Positions 31,249-39,684 of a DNA stretch of 64,000 bases are shown piece by piece. The notes beneath the pieces were generated by a model that worked only from the letters and a program-made list of their open reading frames with translations, had not been told where the DNA came from and did not search any database. Source of the stretch: Nitrospiraceae bacterium. Lineage in GTDB: Bacteria > Nitrospirota > Nitrospiria > Nitrospirales > Nitrospiraceae. The position numbers and the translations under genes are program-made. The first letter of the stretch is position 1, and each line of letters opens with the position of its first letter. The stretch spans positions 25,046 through 89,045 of the forward strand of contig SHZW01000010.1 in NCBI GenBank assembly GCA_009692155.1, written 5' to 3'.

Positions 31249-31766
31249 GTACGCTTGCAAAGATTTCTTGTATTTGATACGGTACGAACAGTCTTGAGAA
31301 AGGGACAGTTGTAGGGCGGATGAGTCGTGTGGCAGCGGGAAGCAAGGACGAGAGAGGCTGATCAAATACCAACGCGGAATTTGTCGAACGTGCTGAAAAC
31401 ACTGGAATTCATCGATCGGTGGGTGCGGATGTCCGGGGTCACGCTGGGCGAGGCGGTACGAGCGGTCGGGGATATGATCAGAGAGTCGCCTGTCCGGCTG
31501 GCGGAAGTGAGCGCGACGCGTGGCGTCGCGCAACGATCACGACGAGATCAATCCCGGCCCGTGTAACCGCTCACGTTCTTCAGTCTGCTTGACGCCTTTT
31601 CCTTCTTGCCTGACCTTCAGGTTCGATTCGGCAGGTTCGATCCGGTTTCCTCGCACTGATCGGCTGCTGACACGCGCATCTGCCCCCATACAATATGCGG
31701 ACTCGACGGGCGCACGCATCCGGGATGTGTGCGGCGTCGAAATAGGGCCAAGGGGGTCCCCCACTG
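31249..31766 (+). other. 520-base gap between zapA and rny; possible structured RNA
   Basis: No convincing gene. A promoter-like pair TTGCAA (31255-31260), 17 bases, TACGGT (31278-31283) stands at its start, and a possible frame from GTG 31327 to 31566 (LKTLEFIDRWVRMSGVTLG) lacks a ribosome site. In many bacteria 6S RNA is encoded just after zapA, so a transcript of ~200 bases starting near 31290 is worth testing; I cannot fold it by eye. Confidence 0.3.
31667..31694 (+). promoter_or_regulatory. Promoter for rny
   Basis: CTGACA at 31667-31672, a 16-base spacer and TACAAT at 31689-31694. +1 is near 31701, 68 bases before ATG 31769. Confidence 0.45.
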
Positions 31767-31768
31767 TG

Positions 31769-33334
31769 ATGATGGATATCATGACATATGTGGTTGCCGG
31801 AGTGCTCGGCGCGCTGGCCGGCGTCGGCGTCTATCTGTTCGTTCGGCGCAATACCCTGGCGACCCAGCAGAGCCAGGCCGATGAACAAGCCAGCCGGGCA
31901 AAGCAGAATGCCACGCGCGAGGCCGAGACGCTGACCAAGGAGGCCAGGGTCGAGGCGAAGGATCTGCTGTTGCAGGCCCGGACCAGTATGGAGAAGGAAC
32001 AGAAAGAGAAGCGGGCGGAGATGGGCGCCGTGGAGAAGAAGCTGTTCCAGCGCGAAGAGCAACTGGAGCGGAAGGCCGGTTCGCTGGAGCGCGGCGAAAT
32101 AGAGGTGCAGAAGCGCGAAACGACGCTGGCAAAACGCGACGCGGCGCTGGCTGCGTCGGAGGCGGCCTGCGAACGCGCGACCAAGGAGCACCGGCAGGCG
32201 CTGGAGCGCGTGGCCGGACTGACCATCGAAGAAGCCAAGCGGCAATTGATCAGCGCGGTCGAAAGCGACGCCAAACTCGAGGCGACCGGGGTGGCCAAGC
32301 GCATCGTGGACGAAGCGAAAGAAGGTGCCGAGCGCGAGGCGCGCGAAATCATCGCGCGTTCGATCCAGCGGGTGACGCGCGATTACGTGGCCGAGGCCAC
32401 GCTCTCGGTCGTGCCGATCGCCAACGACGCGATGAAGGGCCGGATCATCGGGCGCGAGGGGCGCAACATCCGCGCGATCGAGGCGGCGACCGGCATCGAC
32501 CTGATCGTCGACGAGACGCCGGAAGCCGTGGTCATTTCCGGGTTCGATCCACTACGGCGAGAAATTGCCAAAGTTTCGCTGGAACGGTTGATGCACGACG
32601 GCCGCATCCATCCGACGCGGATCGAAGAAGTCGTCGACAAGGTGAAGACGGATATCGACAAGCTCATGATCGAAGAGGCGGAGAAAATCATCTTCGAGCT
32701 GGGCCTGTCGGACTTCAGCCCGGAGATCGTCAAGGTGCTCGGACGCCTCAAATACCGGACCAGTTACGGGCAAAACAATCTCTACCACTCGCGCGAGGCC
32801 GCCTTTATTTGCGGGACGATGGCGGCTGAATTGGGCCTGGACGTGAGGCTGGCCAAGCGCGGCGCGCTGCTGCACGACATCGGTAAGTCGGTGAGCCACG
32901 AAGAGGAAGGGACGCACGCGATGCTGGGGGCCGACATCGCCAAGAAGTACGGCGAATCGGCCAAGATCGTCAACGCGATCGCGGCGCATCATGAGCAGGT
33001 GGAGCCGATCTGTCCGGAATCTGTGCTGGTGGCCGCGGCGGAGGCCTTATCGGCGGCCCGCCCAGGGGCGAGGCGGGAGGCGTTGGAGTCCTACGTCAAG
33101 CGGTTGGAGAAGCTGGAGTCGCTGGCGACAGGGTTCAAGGGCGTCCTGAAAGCCTATGCGATCCAGGCCGGGCGCGAGATTCGCGTGATCGTCCGGCAGG
33201 AAGAAGTCAGCGACACGGAATCATCGCTCATGTCCCGAGATCTGGCCAAGAAGATCGAACAGGAACTGACCTATCCGGGGCAGATCAAAGTGACCGTGAT
33301 CCGGGAAAGCCGGTATACGGACATCGCAAAATAG
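31769..33334 (+). CDS. rny: Ribonuclease Y
   Basis: 521 residues. An N-terminal membrane helix (VVAGVLGALAGVGVYLFV) anchors the protein. A long coiled coil follows (residues ~25-200), then a KH domain with GRIIGREGRNIRAIEAATG and an HD domain with GALLHDIGKS plus AIAAHHEQVEP as metal ligands. RNase Y is the membrane endonuclease that starts mRNA decay in bacteria lacking RNase E. ATG 31769 gives the usual short N-terminus; ATG 31772 is next to it. The neighbour ymdB is the normal partner. Confidence 0.94.
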   Translation: MMDIMTYVVAGVLGALAGVGVYLFVRRNTLATQQSQADEQASRAKQNATREAETLTKEARVEAKDLLLQARTSMEKEQKEKRAEMGAVEKKLFQREEQLERKAGSLERGEIEVQKRETTLAKRDAALAASEAACERATKEHRQALERVAGLTIEEAKRQLISAVESDAKLEATGVAKRIVDEAKEGAEREAREIIARSIQRVTRDYVAEATLSVVPIANDAMKGRIIGREGRNIRAIEAATGIDLIVDETPEAVVISGFDPLRREIAKVSLERLMHDGRIHPTRIEEVVDKVKTDIDKLMIEEAEKIIFELGLSDFSPEIVKVLGRLKYRTSYGQNNLYHSREAAFICGTMAAELGLDVRLAKRGALLHDIGKSVSHEEEGTHAMLGADIAKKYGESAKIVNAIAAHHEQVEPICPESVLVAAAEALSAARPGARREALESYVKRLEKLESLATGFKGVLKAYAIQAGREIRVIVRQEEVSDTESSLMSRDLAKKIEQELTYPGQIKVTVIRESRYTDIAK

Positions 33335-33343
33335 GTGAGGGTC

Positions 33344-33414
33344 GATGGACTATAGGTTATAGGCCGGAAGGATCGATCTTTTACCCATTGCCTATCGCCC
33401 ATAGCTTCTAGCCG
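33344..33414. repeat. Short-word repeat family I, copy 2
   Basis: ACTATAGGTTATAGGCC words, then CCTATCGCCCATAGCTTC, TAGCC. The halves are complementary, between rny and ymdB. Confidence 0.7.
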
Positions 33415-33421
33415 AGGATTT

Positions 33422-34201
33422 ATGAAAGTCTTAGTGATCGGTGACATCATGGGAGAGCCGGGCCGGCGGGCCGTGGAGCGTCGGCTGCCCAAACTCGTTG
33501 CCCAGCACAGTATCGATCTGGTCATCGCCAACGGCGAAAACATCGCGGGCGGCTTCGGCATTACTCCTGATTTGGCGCAGGAACTCTTCGACTGGGGCGC
33601 TGCGGTCATCACCACCGGTAACCATGCGTGGGACAAGAAAGAGATCATGGAGTTCATCCGGCACGAGCCGCGCCTGCTCCGTCCGGCCAACTATCCAGAG
33701 GGTGTGCCCGGCAAAGGCTCGATTGTGGTGGAAACGGCGGGCGGTGAGCGCCTGGCCGTGCTCCATCTGATGGGCCGCGCCTTCATGCCGACGCTGGATT
33801 GCCCTTTTCAGGCTGCGCGCCGGGAGTTGGCGAAGCTCAAGCAGGAGACCGCCGCAATCGTCGTGGACATGCATGCCGAGGCGACCTCGGAGAAGATGGC
33901 CATGGGCTATTTTCTCGACGGCGAGGTGTCGGCGGTCGTCGGCACCCATACGCACGTGCAGACGGCCGATGAGCAGATGCTGCCGAAGGGCACGGCCTAT
34001 CTCACCGACATCGGCATGACCGGCCCGGTGCATTCCGTCATCGGCGTGAAGAAGGAACTGGTCATCGAAAAATTCCTGACGGGAATGCCCCGCCGCTTCG
34101 AGGTGGCATCCGGCCCCGCGGTCTTCTGCGCGGCATTGATCGAATTGGATGGCAAGCTCGGCAAGGCGCTGAGCATTCAGCGGCTCCGCATTCCCGACTG
34201 A
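33422..34201 (+). CDS. ymdB: YmdB-type metallophosphoesterase (TIGR00282)
   Basis: 259 residues. VLVIGDIMGEPGRRAVERRL, IANGENIAGGFGI, ITTGNHAWDKKEI and VVGTHTHVQTADEQML give the complete di-metal ligand set of the TIGR00282 family, 2',3'-cAMP phosphodiesterases that influence biofilm genes in Bacillus. It follows rny, the conserved order. The start is ATG 33422. Confidence 0.92.
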   Translation: MKVLVIGDIMGEPGRRAVERRLPKLVAQHSIDLVIANGENIAGGFGITPDLAQELFDWGAAVITTGNHAWDKKEIMEFIRHEPRLLRPANYPEGVPGKGSIVVETAGGERLAVLHLMGRAFMPTLDCPFQAARRELAKLKQETAAIVVDMHAEATSEKMAMGYFLDGEVSAVVGTHTHVQTADEQMLPKGTAYLTDIGMTGPVHSVIGVKKELVIEKFLTGMPRRFEVASGPAVFCAALIELDGKLGKALSIQRLRIPD

Positions 34202-34233
34202 CGGACGCGCGCGGCTGCGCTCGTCCAGTGGAC

Positions 34234-35523
34234 ATGCCTGTGCCCGATCGTCCGCAACGGATTCTCACCGTTTCCGCCCTGACCGCGCTCGTCCGTGAGC
34301 GGCTGGAAGAGGGCTTCTCCGATTGCTGGGTGGAAGGCGAAGTCTCCAACCTCCGTACGCCCTCATCTGGCCACATCTATTTTACTCTCAAAGACGCGAC
34401 CAGCCAGATTCGCGTGGTGCTGTTCCGGCCCGGTGCGCAGCGCCTGCGGTTTGCGTTGAAGGAAGGGCTCCAGCTCGTCGTGCGCGGGCGTCTGACGGTG
34501 TACGAACCGCGTGGCGAATACCAGATCGTCCTGGATTATCTGGAACCGAAGGGTCTCGGCGCGCTCCAGCTCGCGCTGGAACAGTTGAAAGAGCGGTTGG
34601 CCCGCGAAGGCCTCTTCGAGCAAGCCCGCAAACGGCCGCTGCCGTTTCTGCCGCGCCGAGTGGGGGTTGTCACGTCGCTCACGGGCGCGGCGCTACGCGA
34701 TATCCTGGCCGTGTTGCGCCGCCGGTGCCCGATCGTGGGCATCGTGGTCGCGCCGGTGCCGGTGCAGGGTGACGATGCGGCCGCGCAGATTGCCTCGGCC
34801 ATCCGCGCGCTGAGCGCCTCCAAGCTCGTCGATGTCATGATCGTCGGACGGGGCGGAGGCTCGCTGGAGGACCTGTGGTCTTTCAACGAGGAAATCGTCG
34901 TGCGGGCCATTGCCGCATCGGACGTACCGGTCGTGTCGGCGGTGGGCCACGAGATCGACTACACGCTGGCTGATTTCGTGGCGGACTATCGCGCGCCGAC
35001 CCCTTCAGCCGCGGCGGAGGCGGTGGCGCCGGTGTTGCGCGAGCTGGTCGGATCGCTGGAGGACAGCCGGGAACGGATGGTCCAGGCCGTCAAGGGTCGT
35101 CTGCTGGAACGGACCGCGCAACAGGTCGATGAGGCCGCCGCGCGTGTGGGCTACGTTGTCCGCGCCCTGCTCGCGACGCTTCATCGCCGAACAACCGAGA
35201 GCCGGCACAGGCTGCAGGCGGCGAGTCCCGTGGACCGCGTGCGCGCAGTTTCCGCCTTGCTCCCGCAGCTGGTGAAGCGGGTGCGACAGGGCATGGCGAC
35301 GCTGCTGACCGTGAAACGGCAGACAGTCCGGACGGCCATGACAGCGCTGGACGGCCTCAGTCCGCTGGCCGTACTCGCGCGCGGTTACAGCATCGTGCAG
35401 ACGGTGCCGGACGGCGCCGTGCTCAAGCGCGCGCAAGATGTGTCTGTCGGTGACGATGTGCTGGCGAAACTGGCGGACGGCCGGTTGCTGTGCTCTGTGC
35501 GCAAGATTCTCCCCAACTCATAA
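34234..35523 (+). CDS. xseA: Exodeoxyribonuclease VII large subunit
   Basis: 429 residues. LTVSALTALVRERLEEGF and CWVEGEVSNLRTPSSGHIYF form the N-terminal OB fold. RVGVVTSLTGAALRDILAVL, GRGGGSLEDLWSFNEE and SAVGHEIDYTLADFVADYRA hold the catalytic domain motifs. A long helical region follows. With XseB it degrades single-stranded DNA from both ends. ATG 34234 is preferred over GTG 34228. It is two genes before tlyA. Confidence 0.93.
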   Translation: MPVPDRPQRILTVSALTALVRERLEEGFSDCWVEGEVSNLRTPSSGHIYFTLKDATSQIRVVLFRPGAQRLRFALKEGLQLVVRGRLTVYEPRGEYQIVLDYLEPKGLGALQLALEQLKERLAREGLFEQARKRPLPFLPRRVGVVTSLTGAALRDILAVLRRRCPIVGIVVAPVPVQGDDAAAQIASAIRALSASKLVDVMIVGRGGGSLEDLWSFNEEIVVRAIAASDVPVVSAVGHEIDYTLADFVADYRAPTPSAAAEAVAPVLRELVGSLEDSRERMVQAVKGRLLERTAQQVDEAAARVGYVVRALLATLHRRTTESRHRLQAASPVDRVRAVSALLPQLVKRVRQGMATLLTVKRQTVRTAMTALDGLSPLAVLARGYSIVQTVPDGAVLKRAQDVSVGDDVLAKLADGRLLCSVRKILPNS

Positions 35524-35528
35524 CACGG

Positions 35529-35557
35529 TTGCGCCTGTTCGGAGGCGCCCGTATAAT
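35529..35557 (+). promoter_or_regulatory. Promoter for xseB-tlyA
   Basis: TTGCGC at 35529-35534, exactly 17 bases, then TATAAT at 35552-35557, just after the xseA stop. The leader has GAGGAGG before ATG 35592. Confidence 0.6.
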
Positions 35558-35591
35558 AGGTGCGCGTGCGTCGGATGAGGAGGCTGTTTTC

Positions 35592-35846
35592 ATGGCTCCG
35601 GTGAAATTTGAACAGGCGCTGGCCCGGCTCGAGACGATTGTCTCGGAGCTTGAAAAGGGAGACCTTTCACTCGACGACTCGCTGAGAATTTTCGAGGAAG
35701 GCATCAAGCTCTCCAAGGCCTGTCTCAAGATGCTGGATGACGCCGAACGCAAGGTCGAGATTCTGATTCAAGACAAGGACGGGCGAAAACGGCTGCGTGC
35801 TCTTTCATTGGAAGAGGACGAAGACGAACCCGCCCATTTCACCTGA
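35592..35846 (+). CDS. xseB: Exodeoxyribonuclease VII small subunit
   Basis: 84 residues. KFEQALARLETIVSELEKGD, LSLDDSLRIFEEGIKLSKAC and LKMLDDAERKVEIL are the two helices of XseB. A C-terminal acidic tail (EEDEDEPAHFT) is normal. ATG 35592 follows a GAGGAGG ribosome site and a good promoter, so it can be transcribed apart from xseA. tlyA begins 31 bases later. Confidence 0.92.
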   Translation: MAPVKFEQALARLETIVSELEKGDLSLDDSLRIFEEGIKLSKACLKMLDDAERKVEILIQDKDGRKRLRALSLEEDEDEPAHFT

Positions 35847-35877
35847 CACGCTTCTCAGTTGCCTCTCCCAGTTTCTC

Positions 35878-36657
35878 ATGGCTCGGAAAAGAACAACGGT
35901 TCGGGATCGGTTGGATCGCGTGCTGGTGGCCCGCGGGTTGGCGTCGAGCCGCGAGCAGGCCAGCCGGATGATTCTGGCCGGTACCGTCAGGGTCAACGGG
36001 GTGCTGACCGACAAGCAGGCGACCCTCGTGCCTGCCGAAGCCGCGATCGATGTCGCTTCGGGGACGACGCCCTATGTCAGCCGCGGCGGCGGCAAGATTG
36101 TGGCAGCGCTCGATGCCTGGGCGGTGGATCCGACCGGACTCGTCGCCATGGATGTCGGCGCGTCCACCGGCGGGTTCACCGATTGTCTGTTGCAGCGGGG
36201 CGCGCGGCGGGTCTATGCCGTGGATGTGGGCTACGGGCAGTTAGACTGGAAGTTACGGCAGGATGCCCGTGTGGTCGTGCTCGATCGGCAGAACATTCGC
36301 TACCTGGAACGCGCGGCGGTGCCGGAGCCAATTGATCTGGCCGTGATTGATGTGTCGTTTATTTCGCTGACGCTTGTGTTGCCCTGCGTGGTGCCGTTTC
36401 TCGGACGTCCGGCGCGGGTCATCGCACTCGTCAAGCCGCAGTTCGAAGTCGGGAAGGGCCAGGTGGGACGCGGAGGTATCGTGCGTGACGAGGAGCAGCG
36501 GCGCGCGGTGACCGCGAAAGTGCTGGCCTGCGCCGAATCGCTTGGGTTTTGCTCTCTCGGCGCCATGGATTCGCCGGTGTTGGGGCAAAAAGGCAACCGT
36601 GAAATCCTGCTAGGGTTGAACTTGGCCGGCGCGCGCGCCGGGGGACATTCCGCATGA
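35878..36657 (+). CDS. tlyA: TlyA-type rRNA 2'-O-methyltransferase
   Basis: 259 residues. An S4 RNA-binding domain ([20 protein letters not shown]) is followed by an FtsJ-like methyltransferase fold: [20 protein letters not shown] is the SAM site, [16 protein letters not shown] and [13 protein letters not shown] follow. TlyA modifies 16S C1409 and/or 23S C1920, affecting capreomycin sensitivity. The common neighbour xseB lies upstream. The start is ATG 35878. Confidence 0.92.
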   Translation: MARKRTTVRDRLDRVLVARGLASSREQASRMILAGTVRVNGVLTDKQATLVPAEAAIDVASGTTPYVSRGGGKIVAALDAWAVDPTGLVAMDVGASTGGFTDCLLQRGARRVYAVDVGYGQLDWKLRQDARVVVLDRQNIRYLERAAVPEPIDLAVIDVSFISLTLVLPCVVPFLGRPARVIALVKPQFEVGKGQVGRGGIVRDEEQRRAVTAKVLACAESLGFCSLGAMDSPVLGQKGNREILLGLNLAGARAGGHSA

Positions 36658-36673
36658 CGCAGCGGAGGAACGT

Positions 36674-37591
36674 GTGAAAATTCTGGTCACCGGAGGGGCC
36701 GGGTTCATCGGATCCCACCTCGTCGATCGCCTCGTGCAGGAAGGGCATGAGGTCGTCGTGGTGGATGACCTCTCAACCGGCAAGCGCCGAAACCTGAACC
36801 GGGCGGCGGAATTCTATAAGCGGGACGTGCAGGGCTCGCGCATGGAGGGTGTATTTCGCCGGGAGCGTCCCGTCGTCCTGATCCATCTGGCGGCGCAGAT
36901 GAACATCCGCCGGTCCGTCGAAGACCCGCTGTTCGATGCGCAGGTCAACATTCTCGGCACGCTGAACGTGCTCGATCACGCGGTCCGGTATGGAACGAGA
37001 AAAGTCATCTTTGCGTCATCGGGCGGCGCCATCTACGGGGAGCAGGACGTGTTCCCCGCGCCGGAGTCGCACGCGACCCGCCCCCTGTCGCCCTATGGCA
37101 TCAGCAAGCTGACGGGCGAATATTATCTGGCGTATTACCAGCGGGTCAGCGGGATTCAGCATGTGAGTCTTCGATTCAGCAATGTCTTCGGCCCCCGCCA
37201 GGATCCCTACGGGGAAGCCGGCGTGGTCGCCATTTTTACTCAGAAAATGCTGGCCGGCGAGCAGCCGATCATCAACGGCAACGGCCGGCAGACGCGGGAC
37301 TTCATTTATGTGGACGACGTCGTGGAGGCGCACATGGCGGCTCTCGGCAAGGACGCACAGGGCGTCTATAACGTGGGCACGGCGCACGAAACGCCCATCA
37401 ATGAGCTGTTCGGGAAACTCGTGGATCTGACCAAGTCGGGATGCAAGCAGCTCTATGGACCAGCCAGGAAGGGCGAGCAGGCCCGCAGCGTGGTGGATGC
37501 CAGCAAGCTGCGGCAGGAACTGGGATGGGAGCCGCGCGTGTCGCTGGATGAAGGACTCGCGCGCACGGTCGAATATTTCCGCGCGCTGTGA
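36674..37591 (+). CDS. NAD-dependent sugar epimerase/dehydratase (GalE-like)
   Basis: 305 residues, extended short-chain dehydrogenase. [16 protein letters not shown] binds [15 protein letters not shown] gives the catalytic Ser region and [13 protein letters not shown] the Tyr-xxx-Lys pair. [19 protein letters not shown] and [18 protein letters not shown] are the sugar-nucleotide binding blocks. Closest in style to UDP-glucose/UDP-GlcNAc 4-epimerases of the short (~305 aa) class; substrate unproven. The start is GTG 36674 after GGAGG, 16 bases after tlyA. Confidence 0.85.
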   Translation: MKILVTGGAGFIGSHLVDRLVQEGHEVVVVDDLSTGKRRNLNRAAEFYKRDVQGSRMEGVFRRERPVVLIHLAAQMNIRRSVEDPLFDAQVNILGTLNVLDHAVRYGTRKVIFASSGGAIYGEQDVFPAPESHATRPLSPYGISKLTGEYYLAYYQRVSGIQHVSLRFSNVFGPRQDPYGEAGVVAIFTQKMLAGEQPIINGNGRQTRDFIYVDDVVEAHMAALGKDAQGVYNVGTAHETPINELFGKLVDLTKSGCKQLYGPARKGEQARSVVDASKLRQELGWEPRVSLDEGLARTVEYFRAL

Positions 37592-37600
37592 GCCCGCTCG

Positions 37601-37921
37601 TCAGTAGCGCGCAACCTTTTGATCGATGTGAATGGACCAGGCGTCGATCCCACCCACCAGGTTTTTGACGCTCGTGAATCCCTGCTGATGGAGGAAGGCG
37701 GTGGCGTCGGCGCTCCGCATCCCGTGATGGCAATGGCAGACGATCTCGGCGTTGCGGTCAAGCTTGTCCAGGGATTGCGGGACGGTCGCGAGCGGAATCA
37801 GGATCGCTCCCTCGATCTTGGCGGTGGCATATTCCCAGGGTTCCCGGACATCCACCAGCACGATCTTGTCGCCTTTATCCAATCGCTGCTTGAGTTCCTG
37901 AACGGTGATGGTGAATCCCAT
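37601..37921 (-). CDS. Rhodanese-domain protein
   Basis: 106 residues, one rhodanese domain. ITVQELKQRLDKGDKIVLVD, VREPWEYATAKIEGAILIPL and the active loop IVCHCHHGMRSADATAFL, with the catalytic Cys in CHHGMRS. It would carry persulfide sulfur for transfer to cyanide or thiols. It stands alone, convergent with the epimerase gene. Confidence 0.9.
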   Translation of the reverse strand: MGFTITVQELKQRLDKGDKIVLVDVREPWEYATAKIEGAILIPLATVPQSLDKLDRNAEIVCHCHHGMRSADATAFLHQQGFTSVKNLVGGIDAWSIHIDQKVARY

Positions 37922-38061
37922 GTGCGCGGCCTCCCTCTCGGAACGACTCCCCGGGCATCTCGTTTTTTCCTGACGAGCCGTATCATAGGGGGCCTGTTGA
38001 GAGGCTGTCAATTGGATGCCGGCAGATACCGGGAGTTTCAGGCAGAGGGGAACGTTAGGAT

Positions 38062-38430
38062 ATGAAGAAGCAAGGTGCGGGGGGTACAAGAACGAAGCCA
38101 ACGAAGCAGGCTATTGTCGTGCTGGTGACGGCGGCCTCGAAACAGGAGGCGGCCAGGATCGGACGGGCGTTGGTCAAGGCCGAACTCGCCGCCTGCGTCA
38201 ACGTGTTGCCTGGAATTCGTTCGATTTTTCGCTGGGAGGGTAAGGTTTCCGAAGAACGGGAAGTTCTGCTGATCGTGAAGTCCCGGAGCGATCTTTTTGG
38301 CCGATTGGCCGCCGAAGTCAAGCGGCTCCACAGCTACCAGGTTCCCGAGGTGATTGCCTGTCCGATCGCACATGGAACTGCCGATTATCTGGCTTGGATA
38401 CAAAAATCAACTCGTAAGTCGTTGAAATAA
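38062..38430 (+). CDS. cutA: CutA1 divalent-cation tolerance protein
   Basis: 122 residues. AIVVLVTAASKQEAARIGRA, LAACVNVLPGIRSIFRWEGK, EREVLLIVKSRSDLF and HSYQVPEVIACPI match the trimeric PII-like CutA1 fold. An unusual basic N-terminal extension (MKKQGAGGTRTKPTK) precedes the fold; a start nearer the first strand is not visible. Function in metal tolerance is weakly supported in general. Confidence 0.9.
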   Translation: MKKQGAGGTRTKPTKQAIVVLVTAASKQEAARIGRALVKAELAACVNVLPGIRSIFRWEGKVSEEREVLLIVKSRSDLFGRLAAEVKRLHSYQVPEVIACPIAHGTADYLAWIQKSTRKSLK

Positions 38431-38455
38431 AATAGTTTGGAAAAAGCTAAAACGG

Positions 38456-38485
38456 TTGACCGTTCAGGGGATGATTGGGTAGACT
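38456..38485 (+). promoter_or_regulatory. Promoter for the M23 peptidase gene
   Basis: TTGACC at 38456-38461, an 18-base spacer and TAGACT at 38480-38485, with +1 near 38492 and a GAGCAGGAGCC ribosome region before ATG 38528. Confidence 0.5.
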
Positions 38486-38527
38486 AACCTCTGCTTTGTG
38501 TAAGGTAGGGTTCCGAGCAGGAGCCTG

Positions 38528-39529
38528 ATGAACAGAGATATGGATACGACGGGAAAAAATCAAGCCGCTGACGCCTGTACCATTGTGATTTTCAGAGGGG
38601 CCAAGTCCGCCCCCCTGCGGTTCAGCTTTTCAGGGCCCACCATGAAGCGGATAAAGATCCTAGGGCTGGGGCTTCTCCTGACGCAGGGCCTGTTTCTGGC
38701 CCATTATGTGATCCAATCGAGCCAGGTTTGGGAACTGGAGATTCTTCGAGAAGAAACCGCTACGCTACGCGGACAGACCACCTCGTTTTCGACTTCGCTT
38801 GAAGATCTGAAGCGTCGCATGTTGACCATGAAAGAGGTCAATCAGCGGTTGCGCATTATGCTGGGAATTCAGGACCAACGGCCGGCCGATATGATGAGCG
38901 GCAAGGGCGGCAGCGAGCGTCCCATGGACGGTGGACAGCCGCTAGATGGCGTGGAGCTGACGAATCAGCCGGTCGGTATGCTGGATCCTCCTCCTGCCGA
39001 CGTGACGCCGAAACAGGGTAAGCCACTTATCGAAAAAGTCCAACAGGACATTGCCTGGCTTCAACGCCACTCCACGGAAGAAGAGCGGATTTTGGAAGAG
39101 TTGATCGAAGCGGCCAAGGACAAGTCCGCGCGCTGGGGGGCCACTCCCTCCATCTGGCCGGTCAGGGGGTGGGTGACATCCGGCTTCGGCGCCCGCATTT
39201 CCCCTTTTACGAACCAACTGGCCATGCATGACGGGCTCGACATCGGTGCGGCGCCCAATACGCCGATACAAGCGCCGGCCAACGGTCACGTGATATCAGC
39301 CGGCTTCGATGCCAAGATGGGCAATATGGTGCTGATCGATCATGGCTATGGGATTCAAACAGAGTACGGCCACCTGGCGAAACTGCTGGTCAGGCAGGGA
39401 CAAAAAGTAAAGCGCGGCGATATCGTCGCATTGGTCGGCAGCACCGGGCTCTCAACAGGACCTCATCTCCATTACATGGTCAAGGTCAAGGGCCAGACCG
39501 TCAATCCGCACAATTACATTCTCGACTAG
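38528..39529 (+). CDS. M23-family (LytM-type) peptidoglycan peptidase
   Basis: 333 residues. A cytoplasmic start (CTIVIFRGAKSAPLRFSFSG) leads into a membrane helix (ILGLGLLLTQGLFLAHYVI), then a coiled coil (LEILREETATLRGQ, LEDLKRRMLTMKEVNQRLR). The C-terminal LytM domain has GFGARISPFTNQLAMHDGLD with the first His/Asp zinc ligands and STGLSTGPHLHYMVK with the HxH motif, so it looks catalytically competent. It should act on the cell wall from the inner membrane. The same N-terminal cytoplasmic block is known from other M23 proteins, which supports the ATG at 38528. Confidence 0.88.
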   Translation: MNRDMDTTGKNQAADACTIVIFRGAKSAPLRFSFSGPTMKRIKILGLGLLLTQGLFLAHYVIQSSQVWELEILREETATLRGQTTSFSTSLEDLKRRMLTMKEVNQRLRIMLGIQDQRPADMMSGKGGSERPMDGGQPLDGVELTNQPVGMLDPPPADVTPKQGKPLIEKVQQDIAWLQRHSTEEERILEELIEAAKDKSARWGATPSIWPVRGWVTSGFGARISPFTNQLAMHDGLDIGAAPNTPIQAPANGHVISAGFDAKMGNMVLIDHGYGIQTEYGHLAKLLVRQGQKVKRGDIVALVGSTGLSTGPHLHYMVKVKGQTVNPHNYILD

Positions 39530-39684
39530 ATTCTCTCCGAATCGATCCCTCGTTTCAGCCGGTGTATTCTTTCTCCTATCGGGTGTCTTCAGACGTCGTC
39601 CGGTGAGGTGAGAGCCCTGTGCTATACTGCGTCAACTTGTCGGCGGTCACGGCGCCGCCGCGTGCGTGACGTAAGCAACGCCTC

